Shown here: one piece after another, positions 53,535 through 60,962 of the stretch | Layout: each line of letters begins with the position of its first letter | Numbering within the stretch: the first letter of the stretch is position 1 | Source: Olsenella sp. An285 | Lineage (GTDB): Bacteria > Actinomycetota > Coriobacteriia > Coriobacteriales > Atopobiaceae | Direction of reading: 5' to 3' | Length of the DNA stretch: 62,463 bases | Assembly: GCF_002159625.1 (NCBI RefSeq) | Contig: NZ_NFIZ01000014.1 | Location: 1-62,463 of the forward strand | The notes under the pieces: generated by a model | Databases searched by the model: none | Seen by the model: the letters and a program-made list of their open reading frames with translations, nothing else | Told to the model about the DNA's origin: nothing | Position numbers and translations under genes: made by a program

Positions 53535-53548
53535 TATAATGCATGCAG
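53535..53548 (+). promoter_or_regulatory. Toxin-antitoxin promoter and possible autoregulatory site
   Basis: TATAAT (53535-53540) is a perfect -10, about 37 bases before the antitoxin start; the -35 is poor. TGCATGCA overlaps it and could be the operator bound by the antitoxin, as is usual for such pairs. Confidence 0.55.
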
Positions 53549-53576
53549 ATTGCAACCCGTGAGGTGAGGAGCGATT

Positions 53577-53909
53577 ATGCCGGCGCTGCAGATCAGGGAC
53601 CTGTCGCAGGGGACCTACGACGCTCTCAAGTGGCGGGCGGAGCGCGAGCACCGCAGCATGGCGCAGGAGGCGACGGTGGCCATCGAGCGTCACCTGCAGC
53701 TTGTTTCCGGGGAGCCGCAGATGATGGGCCACGACCGCCGCGCCCTCACCGGGGAAGAGGAGCGCCAGGCGCGCATCGCCAGACGAGAGAGGATCTTTGC
53801 GGAGATTCATGACGTCTTGGGCAGGGTGGAGAACCCTGACGGCTTCCCCGACCCCGTTGAGATCATCCACGTGGGGAGGCGAGAGCGCGATGCTCGTCTT
53901 GGACTCTAG
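53577..53909 (+). CDS. VapB/FitA-type antitoxin
   Basis: A 110-residue protein with an N-terminal ribbon-helix-helix DNA-binding pattern (MPALQIRDLSQGTYDALKWRAEREHRSMAQEATVAIERHL, FitA/Arc-like) and a charged C-terminal half that would wrap the toxin. It overlaps the PIN-domain gene by 20 bases, the classic antitoxin-first order. Codons are less biased than in neighbours, hinting at recent gain. Confidence 0.85.
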   Translation: MPALQIRDLSQGTYDALKWRAEREHRSMAQEATVAIERHLQLVSGEPQMMGHDRRALTGEEERQARIARRERIFAEIHDVLGRVENPDGFPDPVEIIHVGRRERDARLGL

Positions 53910-54396
53910 GGCTGCGGTCGCAATGATCTTCGAGCGCCCTTTTGGGGAGAAGATCCGCGGCTTAATGTTCCGGGACGAGAAGGTCATTGCCCCCGAGTTC
54001 TATCTCGCCGAGGTGACGCACGTTATCGAGAAGTATGTTCGCGGGCGGTACATCGATGCTGCCAGCGGCGTCATCCTCCTGGAAAAGGCGCTTCATCTGG
54101 TAGATGACGTCATTCCCATGTCTGAGCTCGTTCAGGAGGCGTTCACCGAGTCCCTGCGGCTCGGGCACTCGTCCTACGACTTGTTCTACCTCGTGCTCGC
54201 GAGGCGCAACGCCGCCACGCTCTGCACGCTCGACCGCCGACTGCAGGGGCTCTGCCTCAAGAACGGCGTCAGCTGCGTCTGCGGGCTCGATGTCGAGGGC
54301 GAGCCTTGGACAGTCCGCGCAGAGTCCGAGTCGAGCTCGGCGGGGAGGGGCAGCGTGTCACGAAGTGAGCTTGAGGGTGCCGTCGCTACCGAGTGA
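53890..54396 (+). CDS. VapC-type PIN-domain toxin
   Basis: A 168-residue putative ribonuclease with the four acidic PIN residues D5 (MLVLDSRAAV), E41 (or E36), D97 (SSYDLFYLVLARR) and D115 (CTLDRRLQG). The PIN domain ends near 132; a Ser/Glu-rich tail of about 35 residues follows. Overlap with the antitoxin frame supports co-translation. The first motif reads LDSR rather than the common VDAS. It lies among housekeeping genes, so it may be a small gained module. Confidence 0.88.
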   Translation: MLVLDSRAAVAMIFERPFGEKIRGLMFRDEKVIAPEFYLAEVTHVIEKYVRGRYIDAASGVILLEKALHLVDDVIPMSELVQEAFTESLRLGHSSYDLFYLVLARRNAATLCTLDRRLQGLCLKNGVSCVCGLDVEGEPWTVRAESESSSAGRGSVSRSELEGAVATE

Positions 54397-54454
54397 GATG
54401 GGGAATAAAGGTCGATAGAAACGAGTTTCTTGAGAGGCAAAGGCGGTGGTCTAG

Positions 54455-54862
54455 ATGAGGCTGTCTCTCGCCCAGAAGCTGAGGTTCGCGGGAGTGGCGG
54501 TGTTCACGTGCGCCTTCTGGTGCTGTGTGCTGCTCGACCGTGAGGGGGTCGCGTATCCCGTACTGCTCGCGCTCAACGTCGCCCTCCTGGTGGCTCTCAT
54601 CTACGATCTCGTTCGATCGTGGCGCGCCATGCCTTCGGACCCCGACGGGCTGCGCCTCACGGGAGCCGCGCGAGCTGCCTACGACATTCTCTTCATCGCC
54701 TGGAGCGTCCTCACGCTGGTCGCCATTGTCACCGATGCGCGCGTGGGCGCATATGACCTATCGAGCTGGATGCTGACGGTCGAGATCTGCCTGCCCAGCG
54801 ATCTTGTGCGTCCGCGCCGCGACGCCCCCAGCTACGACCCGCCTCTCCCACCGCAGCGCTGA
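54455..54862 (+). CDS. Hypothetical three-helix membrane protein
   Basis: A 135-residue protein with membrane segments at about 12-28, 33-51 and 72-92, and a proline-rich cytosolic tail. No family recognised. It follows the PIN gene by 58 bases and shows the same weaker codon bias in its first half. A related role with the toxin pair cannot be claimed. Confidence 0.6.
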   Translation: MRLSLAQKLRFAGVAVFTCAFWCCVLLDREGVAYPVLLALNVALLVALIYDLVRSWRAMPSDPDGLRLTGAARAAYDILFIAWSVLTLVAIVTDARVGAYDLSSWMLTVEICLPSDLVRPRRDAPSYDPPLPPQR

Positions 54863-55027
54863 CATCTTCGAGGGTGTGCGCACCCCTCTTGAGGGTATGT
54901 ACAGGTCCCGTCTTGCCCGTTCTTCTCGTTAGGGCTCTGACCTGTGAAGATGTCGTCCGCAACTAATGGTGGTGTGTACATACCCTCAGACGGGGTGCGC
55001 ATACCTTCAGGGGCTGAAGACGACATC
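54861..55027. repeat. Modular inverted repeat, family E
   Basis: A 31-bp module, roughly GAGGGTRTGCGCACCCC plus TGAGGGTATGT, is present at 54870-54900 and again inverted at about 54975-55008. The first copy interrupts one arm of an older palindrome: GACATCTTC (54861-54869) and ACAGGTC (54901-54907) match contiguous GACCTGTGAAGATGTC at 54939-54954. The 251-base spacer before pta contains no gene. Confidence 0.75.
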
Positions 55028-55049
55028 CCGGGGCGCAGGGGTCGCACGC

Positions 55050-55085
55050 AAAGGGCCCCGGCACCGCACTGCGGCACCGGGGCCC
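55050..55085 (-). terminator. Terminator after pta
   Basis: Minus-strand GGGCCCCGG (55085-55077) and CCGGGGCCC (55061-55053) close a hairpin with further internal pairing (TGCCGCAGTGCGGTGC), followed by TTTGCG. Confidence 0.7.
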
Positions 55086-55113
55086 GGTCACGACGCGAGG
55101 TCGGCGCCGAGTG

Positions 55114-56106
55114 CTAGTGCATCTCGGCCATCTGCGCCTGGACCGCCGTGATGGCGACGACGCCAACGATGTCATCGGCGGAGCAGCCGCGGGAGAGGTC
55201 GTTGACGGGCTTGGCGATGCCCTGAAGGATGGGGCCGTAGGCCTCGGCGCGGCCAAAGCGCTGGACGAGCTTGTAGCCGATGTTGCCGGTCTCGAGGTTG
55301 GGGAACACGAGGACGTTGGCGTGGCCGGCCACCTTGCTCTCGGGGGCCTTGAGCTGGGCGACCTCGGGCACGATGGCGGCGTCGAGCTGAAGGTCGCCGT
55401 CAACGGCGAGCTCGGGCGCCTTCTCCTTGGCAAACGCGGTGGCCTCCTGGACCTTCTTGGCGGTGTCGCCGCCGGCGGAGCCCATCGTGGAGTAGGAGAG
55501 CATGGCCACCTTGGGCTCGACGTCGTCCATGAAGGTCCTGAAGGAGTTGGCCGAGGCGATGGCGATCTCGGAGAGCTCGTCGGAGGTGGGGTCGATGTTG
55601 AGGCCGCAGTCGGCGAAGACCAGCGTGCCGTTGGCGCCGAACTCGGGGGTCTGCGTGCACATGACCATGAAGGCGCTGACGAGCTTGGTGCCCGGGGCGG
55701 TCTTGAGGATCTGCAGCGCCGGGCGCAGCGTGTTGGCGGTGGAGTGGCAGGCGCCGGAGACCAGGCCGTCGGCGTCGCCCATCTTGACCATCATGGTGCC
55801 GTAGTAGGTGGCGTCCATCATCTGGGCGCGGGCCTGCTCGATGGTCACGCCCTTCTTGGCGCGCAGCTCGGCGAACTTCTGGGCGTAGGCCTCGTGCTTG
55901 GGGGCGGTGGGGCTGGTGGGGTCGATGACGGTCACGCCCTCGACGTCGATCGTGGCGGGGTCGCCCAGGATGACGAGGTTGGCCAGGTCCTCCTCCACGA
56001 TGACCTTGGCTGCCGCGATGGTGCGCGGGTCCTCGCCCTCGGGAAGGACGATCGTCTTCTTGTAGGCCTTTGCCGCGGCCTTCATGCGGTCGAGAAACTC
56101 ACTCAT
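55114..56106 (-). CDS. pta: Phosphate acetyltransferase
   Basis: A 330-residue short-form Pta that converts acetyl-CoA to acetyl phosphate. It has the N-terminal KTIVLPEGEDPRTIAAA, GDADGLVSGACHSTANTLRPALQI (about 111-134) and YSTMGSAGG (about 206-214). The start ATG 56106 has ribosome site AAAGGGA. A possible -10 TATAAT is at 56204-56199 on the minus strand. It is not next to ackA. Confidence 0.96.
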   Translation of the reverse strand: MSEFLDRMKAAAKAYKKTIVLPEGEDPRTIAAAKVIVEEDLANLVILGDPATIDVEGVTVIDPTSPTAPKHEAYAQKFAELRAKKGVTIEQARAQMMDATYYGTMMVKMGDADGLVSGACHSTANTLRPALQILKTAPGTKLVSAFMVMCTQTPEFGANGTLVFADCGLNIDPTSDELSEIAIASANSFRTFMDDVEPKVAMLSYSTMGSAGGDTAKKVQEATAFAKEKAPELAVDGDLQLDAAIVPEVAQLKAPESKVAGHANVLVFPNLETGNIGYKLVQRFGRAEAYGPILQGIAKPVNDLSRGCSADDIVGVVAITAVQAQMAEMH

Positions 56107-56304
56107 GGCATCCCTTTCGCTTCTCTATGACGTGCTTTTGGCTCTTGGCTCGTCCCACGATTGTGTTCTAATCGGCGGGGAGGGGCGGGCACGGGACCAT
56201 TATACGGGCGAGGTGATAGAATCATGCGCATGATTGGGCGAGCGTCTTCAATTCTCGCCCCGCCGCCCCGGCGGCGCGCATGTCGGTTTTCTGAGAGGAC
56301 AGGT

Positions 56305-57507
56305 ATGGGTATCGTGAACGGTCTGCCCGCGGGCTTCAGCCCGGACGCCTATGACGCCATCGTCGTCGGGGCCGGATACGCCGGCGCTGTGTGCGCCAGG
56401 CGCCTTGCCGAGTCGTGCGGGTTCAAGGTCGCCATCCTTGAGCGCCGCGATCACATCGCCGGCAACGCCTACGACTACGTCGACGACGCGGGCGTCCTCG
56501 TCCACAAGTACGGTCCGCACATCTACCACACCACCAACGAGCGCGTGAACCAGTTCCTCTCGCGCTTCACCGAGTGGACGGGCTACCAGCACAAGGTGCT
56601 CGCCAACATCCACGGCACCCTCATGCCCGTGCCCTTCAACCACCGCTCCCTCAAGCTCGCCTTTGGCGAGGAGAAGGGCGAGCGCCTCTATCAGAAGCTC
56701 GTCCAGACCTTCGGCGAGAACAAGAAGGTCCCCATCATGGAGCTTCGCGAGAAGAACGACCCGGAGCTCGTCGAGGTGGCCGACTACGTCTTCGAGAACG
56801 TCTTCCTCCACTACACGATGAAGCAGTGGGGCCAGACGCCGGACCAGATCGACCCCTCCATCACCGGCCGCGTGCCCGTCTTCGTGGGCGACGACGACCG
56901 CTACTTCCCCGGCGCCCCCTTCCAGGGCATGCCGGCCGAGGGCTACACCGCGCTCTTCGAGCACATGCTCGACCATGACTGCATCGACGTCTTCCTTGGC
57001 GTTGACGCCCGCGACGTCCTGAGCGTCTCCGAGACGAGCGTGACCGTGTGCGGCCGCCCCTACGGCGGCGAGATCGTCTACACCGGCCCGCTTGACGAGC
57101 TCTTTGGCCTCGACCTGGGCGCCCTGCCGTACCGCACGCTCGACATGGAGTTCGAGACGCTCGACATGGACCAGTTCCAGCCCGTGGGCACGGTCAACTA
57201 CACCACGAGCGAGGACTTCACCCGCATCACCGAGTTCAAGAACATGACCGGCCAGATGGTCCCCGGCAAGACCACCATCATGCGCGAGTACTCCAAGGCC
57301 TACACCCCTGGCAGCGGGGAGACCCCGTACTACGCCATCCTGGAGGACGAGAACCTCGACCTCTACCGCCGCTACCGCCAGCGCGTCTCCGGCCTCGTGA
57401 ACTTCCACTGCGTGGGTCGCCTCGCCGAGTACCGCTACTACGATATGGACGGCGTGGTGGCCTCGGCGCTCGAGCTCTCCGACGAGATCATCTCCCAGCA
57501 CAACTAA
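56305..57507 (+). CDS. glf: UDP-galactopyranose mutase
   Basis: A 400-residue flavoenzyme that makes UDP-galactofuranose for cell-envelope glycans. FAD motif VVGAGYAGAVCARRL (about 20-34), ERRDHIAGNAYDY, the HKYGPHIYHT segment (about 70-79), the active-site QWGQTPDQIDPSITGRVPV (about 173-191) and late NYTTSEDFTRITEFK are intact. ATG 56305 follows GAGAGGACAGGT. The glycosyltransferase gene follows after 62 bases, suggesting a small galactofuranose/polysaccharide operon. Confidence 0.96.
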   Translation: MGIVNGLPAGFSPDAYDAIVVGAGYAGAVCARRLAESCGFKVAILERRDHIAGNAYDYVDDAGVLVHKYGPHIYHTTNERVNQFLSRFTEWTGYQHKVLANIHGTLMPVPFNHRSLKLAFGEEKGERLYQKLVQTFGENKKVPIMELREKNDPELVEVADYVFENVFLHYTMKQWGQTPDQIDPSITGRVPVFVGDDDRYFPGAPFQGMPAEGYTALFEHMLDHDCIDVFLGVDARDVLSVSETSVTVCGRPYGGEIVYTGPLDELFGLDLGALPYRTLDMEFETLDMDQFQPVGTVNYTTSEDFTRITEFKNMTGQMVPGKTTIMREYSKAYTPGSGETPYYAILEDENLDLYRRYRQRVSGLVNFHCVGRLAEYRYYDMDGVVASALELSDEIISQHN

Positions 57508-57569
57508 CGCGAATCAGGACGTACCCGCGGGCCCCTCGGGGCCCGCTCCCATGAGCAGAAGGGCCCTTG

Positions 57570-58604
57570 ATGAACAAGACCATCACCTTTGGCATCCCGT
57601 GCTACAACTCGGCGGAGTACATGGACCACTGCATCAGCTCCATCCTCGAGGGCACGGACTACGCCGAGGACGTCCAGATCGTCATCGTGGACGACGGCTC
57701 CACCAAGGACGAGACCCCCGCCAAGGCCGACGAGTGGGCCCAGCGCCACCCGAGCATCATCAAGGCCGTTCACCAGGAGAACGGCGGCCATGGCGTGGCC
57801 GTCATGAAGGCCGTGGCAAACGCCGACGGCGTGTACTTCAAGAACATCGACTCCGACGACTGGGTGGACGCCGACGCCGTGCGCGCCCTTCTCGACACCC
57901 TGCGCCGGTTCGTCGAGCTTGGCGAGCGCGTGGACCTGGTGATCACCAACTACGTCTACGAGCACGTCGAGGACGCCACGCAGAACGTGGTGGACTACCG
58001 TCGCGTGCTCCCGGTGGGCAAGATCTTCAACTGGGGGCAGATCGGCCACTTTGCCATGTCCCAGTACCTGCTCATGCACGCGCTCACGTACCGCGTGGAC
58101 ACGCTGCGCGAGGCGGCGCTCCAGATGCCGCCGCACACCTTCTACGTGGACAACATCTACGCCTACGTGCCGTTCCCCAAGTGCCGCAGCCTGTTCTACC
58201 TGGACGCCGACGTCTACCGCTACTTCATCGGCCGCGACGACCAGTCCGTGAACGAGAAGGTCCTCACGAGCCGCGTGGACCACTACTGGCGCGTCGCCCG
58301 CATCATGATGCGGGCCTATCACGTCTACGACGACATCCAGATCCCGCGCCTGCGCAGCTACATGATGAACTACTTCACCATCATCATGGCAATCTGCTCG
58401 GTCTTCTCCAAGATGAGCGACCGACCGGACGCGATGGACGAGCTCAAGAAGCTCTGGGACGAGCTCAAGGTCTATGATCCTCGCATGTACCGCCGCGCGC
58501 GGCACGGCGTGGTGGGACTTGCCACCAACCTGCCGGGCACGGTGGGGAAGTGGATCACCATCGGCGGGTACCGCGTTGCGCGCAGGGTGGTGAAATTCAA
58601 CTAG
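57570..58604 (+). CDS. Family 2 glycosyltransferase
   Basis: A 344-residue GT-A fold enzyme: FGIPCYNSAEYMDHCISSIL at the N-terminus, VIVDDGSTKDE (about 40-50), and the metal-binding NIDSDDWVD near 93-101. The C-terminal half is helical with a basic amphipathic tail, so membrane association is likely. Donor and acceptor are unknown; with glf upstream, transfer of galactofuranose or growth of a wall glycan is plausible. ATG 57570 is preferred over TTG 57567. It ends in a long hairpin. Confidence 0.9.
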   Translation: MNKTITFGIPCYNSAEYMDHCISSILEGTDYAEDVQIVIVDDGSTKDETPAKADEWAQRHPSIIKAVHQENGGHGVAVMKAVANADGVYFKNIDSDDWVDADAVRALLDTLRRFVELGERVDLVITNYVYEHVEDATQNVVDYRRVLPVGKIFNWGQIGHFAMSQYLLMHALTYRVDTLREAALQMPPHTFYVDNIYAYVPFPKCRSLFYLDADVYRYFIGRDDQSVNEKVLTSRVDHYWRVARIMMRAYHVYDDIQIPRLRSYMMNYFTIIMAICSVFSKMSDRPDAMDELKKLWDELKVYDPRMYRRARHGVVGLATNLPGTVGKWITIGGYRVARRVVKFN

Positions 58605-58630
58605 CTCGCCATTTGCCTCACCTGTGAGGA

Positions 58631-58697
58631 GCGCCCCGCCCTTCTCGCCTGCTCACTGCGCGTTGCGCAGAAGTCGCTGGCGAGAAGGGCGGGGCGC
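58631..58697. terminator. Long hairpin between convergent genes
   Basis: A perfect 19-bp stem: GCGCCCCGCCCTTCTCGCC (58631-58649) with its complement at 58679-58697, enclosing an inner CTGCGC-GTT-GCGCAG hairpin (58656-58670). The stem is built on two inverted CTTCTCG motifs. TTTT follows at 58704. It likely ends the glycosyltransferase transcript. Confidence 0.75.
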
Positions 58698-58716
58698 TTG
58701 CAGTTTTGGCGAAGTC

Positions 58717-59718
58717 TCACACCGCCTTGGGAGAGGTGGGCTGGAGGTCGCGGGCGGAGGGGTAGCCGTAGGCGGCGGTCGCCTGACGGGCGCCGTCGGC
58801 GATGGCGCGGCCGAGGGCCCTGGTGGCGAGCGAGCCCACCACGTCCACGGGGGCGGCCACGTCTCCCGTTGCCATCACGAAGACCGTGTCGCCGTCGTTG
58901 GTGGTGTGGGTGGGGGAGATGGCGTGGGCGTACGCGTCGGCCGCCATCTGCGCCACCTTGGTGGCCTGGGCCTTGGTGAGCCGGGCGTTGGTGACCACGC
59001 AGGAGATCGTGGTGTTGGTTCGCTCGAGCGGCATCTGCGCGTATCCGCCCAGGAGGACCTCGAGGGTGTCGGCGAGCGCGCGTCCGTCCTCCGTGCGCAC
59101 CCCGGAGATCTTCTCGCCCGTGTCCGGGTCCCTCACGTCGCCGCAGGCGTTCACGGCCGCGACGGCGGCGCAGACGAGCTCGCCGGCGCGCTCGACGTCC
59201 TCGCCGAGCCCGGACTTCATCGCGCGGCCCGGCCCCGCGAGCTTGCCGACGGTGCAGCCCGTGCCCGCGCCGACGTTGCCGCGGGGGAGCGGGTCGCCGC
59301 TGCCGGCGAGCGCCGCGGCGCAGGCGGCGCGCCCGTCCTCGACCCCCGGCCTCACGTGGGCGTCGCCGCAGGCAAGGTCGAAGAGGCACGCCCCGGAGAC
59401 GATGGGCACCTTTGCCACGCCCACGTCGAGCCCGACGTCGTGGCGCTCGAGCTCCTCGGCCACGCCGCAGGCCGCGGAGAGGCCGTACGCGCTGCCGCCG
59501 GAGAGCACCACGGCGTGAAGGACGTCCACGGTCTCCTCGGGCCTCAGAAGGTCCGTCTCGCGCGTGGCGGGCGCGCCACCGCGCACGTCCACGCCCCCCG
59601 TAGCGCCGGCGGGGCAGAGAATGACGGTGCAGCCGGTTCCCGCGACCTCGTTGGTGGCATGCGCGGCGAGAATGCCGGGGACCTGGGTCACGCTCTCGAT
59701 GGTCATCTGGCTAGGCAA
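58717..59718 (-). CDS. P1 (DmpA/ornithine acetyltransferase-fold) peptidase family protein
   Basis: A 333-residue S58-type protein. Visible: VPGILAAHATNEVAGTGCTVILCP, VLSGGSAYGLSAACGV (about 75-90), GNVGAGTGCTVGKL (about 146-159), and the autoprocessing-type TNTTISCVVTNARLTKAQA (about 237-255), where the N-terminal nucleophile threonine or serine would be freed. Role: aminopeptidase/amidase or unknown. Start TTG 59718 is preferred since GGAGG lies 5 bases upstream; ATG 59706 is the alternative. It overlaps the maf stop. Confidence 0.85.
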   Translation of the reverse strand: MPSQMTIESVTQVPGILAAHATNEVAGTGCTVILCPAGATGGVDVRGGAPATRETDLLRPEETVDVLHAVVLSGGSAYGLSAACGVAEELERHDVGLDVGVAKVPIVSGACLFDLACGDAHVRPGVEDGRAACAAALAGSGDPLPRGNVGAGTGCTVGKLAGPGRAMKSGLGEDVERAGELVCAAVAAVNACGDVRDPDTGEKISGVRTEDGRALADTLEVLLGGYAQMPLERTNTTISCVVTNARLTKAQATKVAQMAADAYAHAISPTHTTNDGDTVFVMATGDVAAPVDVVGSLATRALGRAIADGARQATAAYGYPSARDLQPTSPKAV

Positions 59719-60343
59719 GGGGTCCTCCAATCCGTATGGCATCGGCCACGTAGTCCCTGTCGGAGCCGGAGAGGCTCCCGAGCTCCCTGAGGAGCCTTGA
59801 GACGGGGAGCCCCACCACGTTTGCGTAGTCGCCGCTGATGCCCCGCACGAGCACCCTGCCGGCCCCCTGGATGCCGTAGGCGCCGGCCTTGTCCATGGGC
59901 TCGCCGGTGGCCACATAGGCGAGGATCTCGGCCTCCGTGAGGTCCCAGAAGGTGACGTCGGTGGTCTCCACGAAGGTCGCGGTCGCGAGGGCCGAGGCGT
60001 CCCCTGACAGCCTCATGGCGCAGACGCCGGTGGAGACGTGATGCGTGCGCCCGGAGAGCTCGCGCAGCATGCGGGCGGCGTCCGTCTTGTCCGCGGGCTT
60101 GCCAAGAGCCTCGGAGCCCATCCACACGATGGTGTCGGCGGCAACGAGGAGTCCGTCCGCGGGCGCGTGATCGAGGGCGGTGCGAGCGGCCTCTGCCTTC
60201 TCGGAGGCGAGGCGCTCGACGAGCTCGACGGGGGACTCGCCGCCCCTTCGCGTCTCGTCGATGTCCGCGGGAAGTACCTCGAGCTCAAAGCCGGCCTCCG
60301 AGAGGAGCTCCCGGCGGCGTGGCGACTGCGAGGCAAGGATCAT
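59711..60343 (-). CDS. maf: Maf-family nucleotide pyrophosphatase
   Basis: A 210-residue house-cleaning pyrophosphatase acting on non-canonical nucleotides (dTTP/UTP-type). It has MILASQSPRRRELL (1-14), VAADTIVWMG (about 78-87) with catalytic Asp, LGKPADKTDAARMLRELSG (about 90-108), and the KAGAYGIQGAG motif (about 158-168). Start ATG 60343. Co-transcribed with the P1 peptidase gene by overlap. Confidence 0.94.
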   Translation of the reverse strand: MILASQSPRRRELLSEAGFELEVLPADIDETRRGGESPVELVERLASEKAEAARTALDHAPADGLLVAADTIVWMGSEALGKPADKTDAARMLRELSGRTHHVSTGVCAMRLSGDASALATATFVETTDVTFWDLTEAEILAYVATGEPMDKAGAYGIQGAGRVLVRGISGDYANVVGLPVSRLLRELGSLSGSDRDYVADAIRIGGPLA

Positions 60344-60424
60344 GGCGTGCCTTTCGAAGATCTGTGCGTCCCGTACCCCACATTGTAGGGCGTCGGCTGA
60401 CGCGAGGCTCTTCTCGTCCGGCGA

Positions 60425-60461
60425 GAAAAAAGGGCGGGAGCCGGCAATGCGGCTCCCGCCC
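60425..60461 (-). terminator. Strong terminator after the ferredoxin gene
   Basis: Minus-strand GGGCGGGAGCCG and CGGCTCCCGCCC (within 60461-60432) form a 12-bp stem followed by TTTTTT (60431-60426). Confidence 0.9.
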
Positions 60462-60489
60462 AACGTCTGACGACGCGGTGTCGAGGGTG

Positions 60490-60675
60490 CTACTCGACGA
60501 CGATGGCGGAGACGGGGCAGTTGTCGGCAGCCTCCTGAGCGGCGTCCTCGGCCTCCTCCGGCACGTCCTCCTCGATGGCGACGGCGACGCCGTCGTCAGA
60601 GATGGAGAAGACGTCGGGGCAGGTGCCCTCGCAGAGCCCGCAGCCGATGCAATCCTCGTTGACCGTAGCCTTCAT
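60490..60675 (-). CDS. Ferredoxin, single-cluster type
   Basis: A 61-residue acidic electron carrier. The cluster cysteines are in CIGCGLC (residues 11-17), with another in GTCPD and the last in NCPVSAI near 53. This is the monocluster [4Fe-4S] (or [3Fe-4S]) type. It can serve IorAB and other ferredoxin enzymes. Start ATG 60675 is set by the conserved MKATVNEDCIGC and ribosome site AGAGAGGA. Monocistronic, with its own promoter and terminator. Confidence 0.93.
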   Translation of the reverse strand: MKATVNEDCIGCGLCEGTCPDVFSISDDGVAVAIEEDVPEEAEDAAQEAADNCPVSAIVVE

Positions 60676-60691
60676 GTTGATTCCTCTCTCT

Positions 60692-60750
60692 TGCTTGGGC
60701 CCCTCGCCCAAGTTGACTTTCTTTGTACACGTTTCGCGCCCGGCGCGCAA
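60692..60750 (-). promoter_or_regulatory. Ferredoxin promoter and leader hairpin
   Basis: Minus-strand TTGCGC (60750-60745), 17-base spacer, TACAAA (60727-60722). The leader contains CTTGGGC/GCCCAAG (about 60710-60692), placed just before the ribosome site. Confidence 0.6.
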
Positions 60751-60861
60751 CCTAAATTCTCACACGTCCCGCATAGACGGTCGACGGTTTTGAGCTGGGC
60801 GTTTATTCCTACCTCAACGGTGGAGTTTAGGGGAGGGACTCCCTCGATCGGCCCCCGGTCC

Positions 60862-60923
60862 CAGGTCTTGGGCACGGCTGGACGTTTGGCGCGGCCAAGG
60901 CGTCCGTGCGCGCCCAGGACCTG
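60862..60923. other. Large imperfect hairpin in the rlmD-ferredoxin spacer
   Basis: CAGGTCTTGGGC (60862-60873) pairs with GCCCAGGACCTG (60912-60923), one wobble. Inside, GGACG pairs with CGTCC and TGGC with GCCA around a GCG loop. There is no T run. It could be a structured RNA, a processing site or a transcription end for rlmD. The rest of 60751-60962 shows nothing more. Confidence 0.5.
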
Positions 60924-60962
60924 TGAGCCACGGCGGGGCGGGCGAGAAAAACGACGGGCCGC

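Noticed and set aside
54832-55077. Small minus-strand open frame with repeated Tyr-Pro and Cys-Ala motifs
   Set aside because: The repeated peptide pattern comes from the inverted nucleotide repeats of family E, read on either strand; there is no ribosome site or codon bias.
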